A stretch of DNA of 10,940 nucleotides from a bacterium (lineage in GTDB: Bacteria > Patescibacteriota > JABMPQ01 > JAQVVF01), in NCBI GenBank assembly GCA_030611905.1, contig JAUWOX010000025.1:1-10940 (forward strand). The letters are read 5' to 3'. The first letter of the stretch is position 1. The number at the start of each line of letters is the position of its first letter. Made by a program: the position numbers and the translations under genes. The notes below the pieces were generated by a model. It saw nothing but the letters and a program-made list of their open reading frames with translations, ran no database searches and was not told the DNA's origin. Shown here piece by piece: positions 7,417 through 10,940 of this stretch.

Positions 7417-8535
7417 ATGAGAACTCGTTCAAAAATTATTGTTATTAGCGTAATCATTCTTGTTGTTAGTATTATTTTTGCTGTTATAATTCAATATTTC
7501 GCCCAGAAACGTCAAAAAGAAGAACTCAGCGAACCACTTAATCAAGTTACCAGTCAAAGTTTTTTAGGGACACAAGACAATGATCAAATTAAGACAATTA
7601 TTGAAGAAACAATACAGTTTCCTTCTTTCGATATTAACTATAATGATTTGTATTATTTTAATTATCAAGTTGAAAAATTATATAAATCAAATTTAGATAA
7701 TAAAAAGAGCATCACGATACTTCCATACCAGAATTTTGAAGGTGGTCTTTCAAATATGCAATTTGACCTAAGCTATACAAAAGTCCTTGTGAGTAGTAAT
7801 CTTGACGAAAACAAAAAGATTTACGATTTAGAAAAAGATTCTCCAGCTAATCTTAATCGCAATTTTATTAACCTAATATGGTTAACAAAAAATCAACTAT
7901 TAGCAAATGTTCATGATTATGAGACGAATGAAAACAGCTTGGCTATGCTTGACGAAGAAGGAAAGATTATAGATACAATTATCAATCTACAGTCGACAGA
8001 AATGCCATATGGCATCAATTTTTTAGGCAGTGACAAAGAAAAAGTATTCTATATATTTAATTCTACTTTAGGACATGGTTCGCTTTATGAATTAAACGTA
8101 TCTTCAAAGACTAACGAACAGCTTACAGAAAAAAATATTATAAGCGCTAAACTATCACCAAACAAAGAAAAAATAATTTACAGTTCTTTAGAGAACGAAA
8201 AACTTAATTATTATTTGCTTGATTTAAAATCCAATGAAAGCAAGGCATTGACAATCGATATTAATATAGAAAATATTATTTTTAGCAATGATTCAAATTA
8301 TCTATATCTCATCTATGGAACGCCAGGAAACGAAGAGGGCTCAAAAGCTTATAGCTATTATTTTATAGATAAAATAAATAAATATAATTTCACTGACAAT
8401 AATCAAACAACAGTAGTTGATATTACCGAAAAAGAAAAATATGCAGGATCAGATTTTTTTCTAAATTCAGACGAGTCATTACTCTATTTTGTTAACGCTG
8501 CCAATTCATATCTTTATTCAATAAAATTAAAATAA
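7417..8535 (+). CDS. Second membrane-anchored propeller-like protein, last gene of the operon
   Basis: With the start at ATG 7417 the product has 372 residues. It begins MRTRSK, followed by a hydrophobic helix (about 7-27, IIVISVIILVVSIIFAVII) that should be an uncleaved anchor with a cytosolic N-terminus. A short charged stalk follows. The remainder is beta-rich and Asn/Lys-rich with repeated strand patterns such as ISAKLSPNKEKIIYSSLENEKLNYYLLDL and IIFSNDSNYLYLIYG, compatible with a degenerate TolB/WD40-like propeller. Its last residues (LLYFVNAANSYLYSIKLK) line up in pattern with the end of the 4636-5877 product (IMYFTRRQDGLLYSLVIP), suggesting paralogy. It starts 4 bases after the fusion gene and is followed by a terminator. 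No enzyme motif is visible. The anchored propeller is a fair structural guess; the function is unknown. Confidence 0.78.
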   Translation: MRTRSKIIVISVIILVVSIIFAVIIQYFAQKRQKEELSEPLNQVTSQSFLGTQDNDQIKTIIEETIQFPSFDINYNDLYYFNYQVEKLYKSNLDNKKSITILPYQNFEGGLSNMQFDLSYTKVLVSSNLDENKKIYDLEKDSPANLNRNFINLIWLTKNQLLANVHDYETNENSLAMLDEEGKIIDTIINLQSTEMPYGINFLGSDKEKVFYIFNSTLGHGSLYELNVSSKTNEQLTEKNIISAKLSPNKEKIIYSSLENEKLNYYLLDLKSNESKALTIDINIENIIFSNDSNYLYLIYGTPGNEEGSKAYSYYFIDKINKYNFTDNNQTTVVDITEKEKYAGSDFFLNSDESLLYFVNAANSYLYSIKLK

Positions 8536-8558
8536 AAAATAATACAGTCATTAACACT

Positions 8559-8583
8559 AAAAACGGCTACTAGCCGTTTTTTT
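8559..8583 (+). terminator. Intrinsic terminator ending the secretion operon
   Basis: AAAACGGCT (8560-8568) pairs perfectly with AGCCGTTTT (8572-8580) around a 3-base ACT loop, followed by further T to 8583. The GC-rich core and seven consecutive T make a canonical Rho-independent terminator, 24 bases after the last operon gene. Its arm recurs in the hairpin at 10085-10113. Confidence 0.88.
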
Positions 8584-8586
8584 AGC

Positions 8587-8615
8587 TTGTCTAAACGCCG
8601 TTTTCAGGATAAAAT
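8587..8615 (+). promoter_or_regulatory. Probable sigma70-type promoter of radA
   Basis: TTGTCT (8587-8592) and TAAAAT (8610-8615) are separated by 17 bases, the ideal spacing; they match the consensus hexamers at 4/6 and 5/6. It lies just after the operon terminator. Transcription would start around 8622, leaving a leader of only about 12 bases before ATG 8635, where no Shine-Dalgarno site is visible. Confidence 0.6.
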
Positions 8616-8634
8616 ATGATAATAATCTTTAATT

Positions 8635-9981
8635 ATGGCAAAACAATCAGCAATCTATGTCTGCCAAAACTGCGGCGCGGAATTTCTGCGCTGGGCAGGA
8701 AAATGCGAAAAATGCCAAGAGTGGAATTCTCTTTCTGCTATGGCCAAAAAAGATGTTGAAATTGCTAGCAAAACAGCCCAAGCAGTTACTTTAGAGCCAC
8801 AGACATTCAGCGCTATTCAAAGTAAAGATATCAAAAGATTAAAAACTAATATATCAGAATTTGATCGTGTTCTTGGTAATGGTTTTGTGCCCGGTTCGGT
8901 TATCCTTCTGAGCGGAGACCCCGGCATTGGCAAATCAACCTTAGTCTTGCAAATTTCCTGCCAACTTCAAAATTCAGGCACTAAAGTTCTATATATCTCT
9001 GGCGAAGAATCAGCTGAACAAGTCAAGCTCCGTGCTGATCGTCTTAATTATCCTTCCCAAAATCTTCAATTCTTGGGAGAAAATAATATTGATAATATTA
9101 TTGCCACCATCCGTCAGACCAAGCCCAATTTAGTCATCATTGACTCCATACAAACCATGCAGACTGATCAAATTCCAGCTATTATGGGCAGTGTTTCCCA
9201 AGTTAAAATCTGCGCAGCTAAATTAATTGAAGTTGCCAAAAAAAATAATATTCCATTAGTCCTTATCGGCCATGTTACCAAAGAAGGAAATGTTGCTGGA
9301 CCAAAAACCTTAGAACACTTAGTTGACACTGTTTTATATCTAGAAGGGGACCGTTATCATGCCCTGCGTATCCTGCGTAGTATTAAAAATCGTTTTGGTT
9401 CCACTAATGAAGCCGGCATCTTTGAAATGAAAAACACAGGCTTGCAGGAAGTCAAAATTCCATCCGGTATTTTTCTTGAAGAACGCTTAAAAGGCGCAGA
9501 GGGAACTTGCGTTACCGCCACCATTGAAGGCTCACGATCATTTTTGATTGAAGTGCAGGCCCTTTGCTCTAAGACCAATTTAACTTTTCCGCGCCGTTCA
9601 GCTTCAGGATTTAATATAAATCGCTTACAGATGCTTATTGCCGCTTTAACCAATAAGGCAGGCATTAAACTCAACTATCAGGATATTTATGTTAATATAG
9701 TCGGCGGTATCAAAATTGATGAGCCAGCTTCGGATTTAGCTGTTTGTTTAACCATAATTTCTGCTTACCAAAAAAGGGCAATTGATCCAGAAACAATCAT
9801 TCTTGGCGAAGTTGGTTTAACCGGTGAGGTCCGCTCTGTTCCGCAAATAGAAAAAAGACTAGCTGAAGCAGAAAAACTAGGATTTAAAAAAGCAGTTTTG
9901 CCTAAATGTGAAGTTAAGAGCGGGATGCAGATAATTAGAGTGGGAAATTTGAGAGATGCTGTTAATAAGATATTAATATGA
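8635..9981 (+). CDS. radA: DNA repair protein RadA
   Basis: This 448-residue protein is close to the usual RadA length (about 450-460) and appears complete. Its N-terminal zinc finger has Cys10, Cys13, Cys24 and Cys27. The RecA-like ATPase core has Walker A GDPGIGKST (94-102), the ISGEES segment (121-126), Walker B LVIID (166-170) and the RadA-specific KNRFG motif (251-255). The C-terminal third is the Lon-protease-like domain, with GGIKIDEPASDLA where true Lon proteases have their catalytic serine region, so it is a structural rather than proteolytic domain. RadA is a cytoplasmic ring helicase that drives branch migration of recombination intermediates and helps repair and natural transformation. 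It has its own probable promoter and lies outside the secretion operon. The identification is firm. Confidence 0.97.
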   Translation: MAKQSAIYVCQNCGAEFLRWAGKCEKCQEWNSLSAMAKKDVEIASKTAQAVTLEPQTFSAIQSKDIKRLKTNISEFDRVLGNGFVPGSVILLSGDPGIGKSTLVLQISCQLQNSGTKVLYISGEESAEQVKLRADRLNYPSQNLQFLGENNIDNIIATIRQTKPNLVIIDSIQTMQTDQIPAIMGSVSQVKICAAKLIEVAKKNNIPLVLIGHVTKEGNVAGPKTLEHLVDTVLYLEGDRYHALRILRSIKNRFGSTNEAGIFEMKNTGLQEVKIPSGIFLEERLKGAEGTCVTATIEGSRSFLIEVQALCSKTNLTFPRRSASGFNINRLQMLIAALTNKAGIKLNYQDIYVNIVGGIKIDEPASDLAVCLTIISAYQKRAIDPETIILGEVGLTGEVRSVPQIEKRLAEAEKLGFKKAVLPKCEVKSGMQIIRVGNLRDAVNKILI

Positions 9982-10025
9982 AAGCAAAACAATAATGCTA
10001 TCTCCAGCCAACCCTTTTTTGATAA

Positions 10026-10055
10026 AGGCTTGAACAAGCCATTCGCCTGTTTTTT
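10026..10055 (+). terminator. Possible weak terminator after radA
   Basis: GGCTT (10027-10031) can pair with AAGCC (10036-10040), or AGGC (10026-10029) with GCCT (10045-10048). The second option is followed by G and six T (10050-10055). Neither stem is strong, so this is only a candidate end for the radA transcript, 45 bases after its stop. Confidence 0.35.
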
Positions 10056-10084
10056 CCCTTAAAAAGCCAAAATATCTCCAAATC

Positions 10085-10113
10085 AACGGCTACTATCGAC
10101 GATAATAGCCGTT
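10085..10113. other. Long near-perfect hairpin sharing arms with the operon terminator
   Basis: AACGGCTACTATCG (10085-10098) faces CGATAATAGCCGTT (10100-10113) with a single C-A mismatch around a central A. No T run follows on either strand, so it does not look like a standard terminator. Its first 11 bases (AACGGCTACTA) are identical to 8562-8572 in the terminator upstream of radA. Confidence 0.7.
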
Positions 10114-10131
10114 ATAAATAGTCCAAGCAAT

Positions 10132-10157
10132 AAAAAAACTAGCTCAAAGCTAGTTTT
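10132..10157 (-). terminator. Intrinsic terminator of the converging - strand gene
   Basis: AAAACTAGCT (10135-10144) pairs perfectly with AGCTAGTTTT (10148-10157) around a 3-base loop. Read on the - strand, the stem is followed by seven T (complement of 10132-10138) and lies 22 bases after the stop codon at 10180. On the + strand only four T follow the core, so it may also stop radA read-through less efficiently. Confidence 0.8.
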
Positions 10158-10179
10158 GCAAGGTACTAAATAAAGGGCA

Positions 10180-10722
10180 CTAGTTAGATGGACTCAGAAA
10201 ACCGTTCGCGATCAAGAAATTACGATCCTCGTCAGCAGGCCAGAATGCCAATCCCAACCCTTTGATAGCCATGTATGCAGGCAACTCTTTACGAAGATCT
10301 AAGTCATCACTTTCTCGTGTTATCCGGTCTTTCTCATTTCTAACAAATATCGCGTTTTTCTGAGCTTCGCGCCACAGAAATTCACGAAAACGAACCTCTG
10401 AAATTTGGCCTTTACCAAAGAACTCAATTACTCTTTCAGGAGGATCAAGAAAACCGTTGGCCCTCAAAAAATCTCTTTGCAAATGTATCCAGCAGTTTTC
10501 CGGAATACCTGCAATAACGGTGCTCAATTCATCCTCACGCCCAAGCCCCTCGGGTTTACGAGCTATAACCTTGGCTGCCCAGATGAATAGCTGCTGGAGA
10601 TACTGAGATTGCATCAATTTACCACACTGAAACATCAATTGCAATTCAAGCGGAGTCGCTTCTCGCATTCTATCCATAAAAGCACTTCCTAATTGCGATG
10701 ATCTAGTGTGTTGCATTTCCAT
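10180..10722 (-). CDS. Unrecognised 180-residue protein with a duplicated NGFL motif
   Basis: I do not recognise this protein. It is soluble in appearance, with no signal peptide or membrane helix, and probably mostly helical. The N-terminal half contains LELQLMFQCGKLMQSQYLQQLFIWAAKVIARKP. Two similar segments stand out: RDFLRANGFLDPPE (about 123-136) and RNFLIANGFLSPSN (167-180, the very C-terminus), suggesting an internal duplication of a small helical unit. The start is set by AAGGAGG at 10736-10730, 7 bases before the ATG, the best ribosome binding site in the window. It converges on radA and has its own probable promoter and terminator, so it is a single-gene transcript. Hand counts over five 60-base lines give about 46% GC against about 32% in three operon lines, which may mean recent transfer or a different constraint. 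It looks like a genuine, expressed gene. Confidence 0.8.
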   Translation of the reverse strand: MEMQHTRSSQLGSAFMDRMREATPLELQLMFQCGKLMQSQYLQQLFIWAAKVIARKPEGLGREDELSTVIAGIPENCWIHLQRDFLRANGFLDPPERVIEFFGKGQISEVRFREFLWREAQKNAIFVRNEKDRITRESDDLDLRKELPAYMAIKGLGLAFWPADEDRNFLIANGFLSPSN

Positions 10723-10729
10723 CTTCGCT

Positions 10730-10736
10730 CCTCCTT
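10730..10736 (-). promoter_or_regulatory. Strong Shine-Dalgarno site of the - strand gene
   Basis: The complement reads AAGGAGG, with 7 bases to ATG 10722. It decides that start over the Met two codons downstream. Most other genes here lack any such site. Confidence 0.85.
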
Positions 10737-10754
10737 GCGTTCGCCTTGGTCAAT

Positions 10755-10770
10755 GGGCATTTTATTGCCC
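10755..10770 (-). other. Small hairpin in the leader of the - strand gene
   Basis: GGGCA and TGCCC form a 5-base-pair stem around a 6-base AT-rich loop, about 33 bases upstream of the start codon and clear of the ribosome binding site. It could be an operator-like palindrome or an mRNA stability element; nothing more specific is supported. Confidence 0.35.
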
Positions 10771-10777
10771 GGCTTCC

Positions 10778-10916
10778 CTCTCCACAGATACTAATATTCT
10801 AACAGAATAATAAAAAAAAGCAAGGCTTTTGCTAAATTCTGTGGATATTTCTATTCCAAATGTATTATTGAGCCTAATTCGTCTATTTTTTCCCTTAATC
10901 TAGGGAATTATCCACA
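10778..10916. other. Possible DnaA-box cluster in an AT-rich intergenic stretch
   Basis: Three sites share TCCACA: a perfect DnaA box TTATCCACA on the + strand (10908-10916), ATATCCACA on the - strand (10848-10840, one mismatch) and CTCTCCACA on the + strand (10778-10786, two mismatches). The DNA between them is AT-rich. An inverted repeat TTCCCT/AGGGAA (10890-10895, 10902-10907) directly abuts the perfect box. This resembles the edge of a bacterial oriC or a DnaA-regulated promoter. The window ends before any adjacent gene (dnaA, dnaN or rpmH would support it), so the call stays tentative. No gene is visible on either strand from 10723 to 10940. Confidence 0.4.
10796..10823 (-). promoter_or_regulatory. 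Probable promoter of the - strand gene
   Basis: On the - strand TTGCTT (10823-10818) and TAGAAT (10801-10796) are 16 bases apart. The -10 hexamer matches consensus at 5/6 and the -35 at 3/6, with a T-rich spacer. Transcription would start near 10789 and give a leader of about 67 bases carrying the hairpin and the strong ribosome binding site. Confidence 0.5.
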
Positions 10917-10940
10917 AAAAACTACCTTGCAACCATCAGG

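Noticed and set aside
9357..9674. Open frame of 105 codons on the - strand inside radA
   Set aside because: It lies wholly within the conserved RadA coding region, has no recognisable motif, and is a shadow of codon bias.
10085..10113. Hairpin as the main radA terminator
   Set aside because: The stem is strong but no T run follows on either strand; only its similarity to the upstream terminator suggests that role.
9982..10179. tRNA or other structured RNA gene after radA
   Set aside because: The hairpins do not form a cloverleaf, there is no TTCGA-type T-loop in context, and terminators explain part of the structure.
1..10940. Alternative genetic code (TGA read as Gly)
   Set aside because: TGA occurs as the stop in ATGA overlaps at 3140-3143 and 4636-4639 and at the proper end of RadA, and is not needed as a sense codon in any of the genes.

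Overview
The window looks like part of a Candidatus Patescibacteria (CPR) chromosome, probably of the Parcubacteria type. The reasons are AT-rich DNA (about 32% GC in the coding lines I counted by hand), few Shine-Dalgarno sequences, densely packed genes with ATGA overlaps, and a VirB4-like ATPase followed by membrane-anchored proteins with little resemblance to known families. TGA acts as an ordinary stop codon (genes ending at 3143, 4639 and 9981), which argues against the recoded Gracilibacteria and Absconditabacteria. The lineage is an inference and has not been tested against a database.

Bases 1-8583 carry one co-directional + strand operon, cut at its left edge, that looks like a reduced type IV secretion / conjugation-like envelope machine. 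In order it encodes: the C-terminal two thirds or more of a VirB4/TraC ATPase; an acidic lipoprotein with a possible NTF2-like (VirB8/TcpC-style) tail; a membrane protein with a long basic cytosolic N-terminus; a large exported Ig-like protein held by a C-terminal helix; a membrane-anchored TolB-like beta-propeller; a three-part fusion of an SGNH hydrolase, a VirB2-like pilin segment and a lytic transglycosylase; and a second anchored propeller-like protein. A strong intrinsic terminator at 8559-8583 ends the operon. The ATPase would energise assembly or transport, the fusion would open the peptidoglycan, and the anchored proteins would form the envelope part of the machine. Only the ATPase, the pilin-like segment and the transglycosylase have recognisable roles.

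Bases 8587-9981 hold radA, a DNA repair/recombination housekeeping gene, with its own probable sigma70-type promoter. The 198-base gap after it (9982-10179) has no gene. It holds three hairpins, one of which repeats the arm sequence of the operon terminator upstream of radA, and another of which terminates the converging gene.

Bases 10180-10722 (- strand) encode an unrecognised 180-residue protein with clearly higher GC (about 46%) and a textbook ribosome binding site, unlike most of its neighbours. The remaining 218 bases (10723-10940) hold its leader and promoter, then an AT-rich stretch with one perfect DnaA box and two imperfect ones. This may be the edge of a replication origin or a DnaA-controlled promoter.

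The most notable item is the fusion at 5901-7412. A predicted esterase-type SGNH domain and a lytic transglycosylase lie on the same face of the membrane, joined by a two-helix pilin-like segment. This would suit removal of peptidoglycan O-acetyl groups followed by cleavage at the secretion channel.
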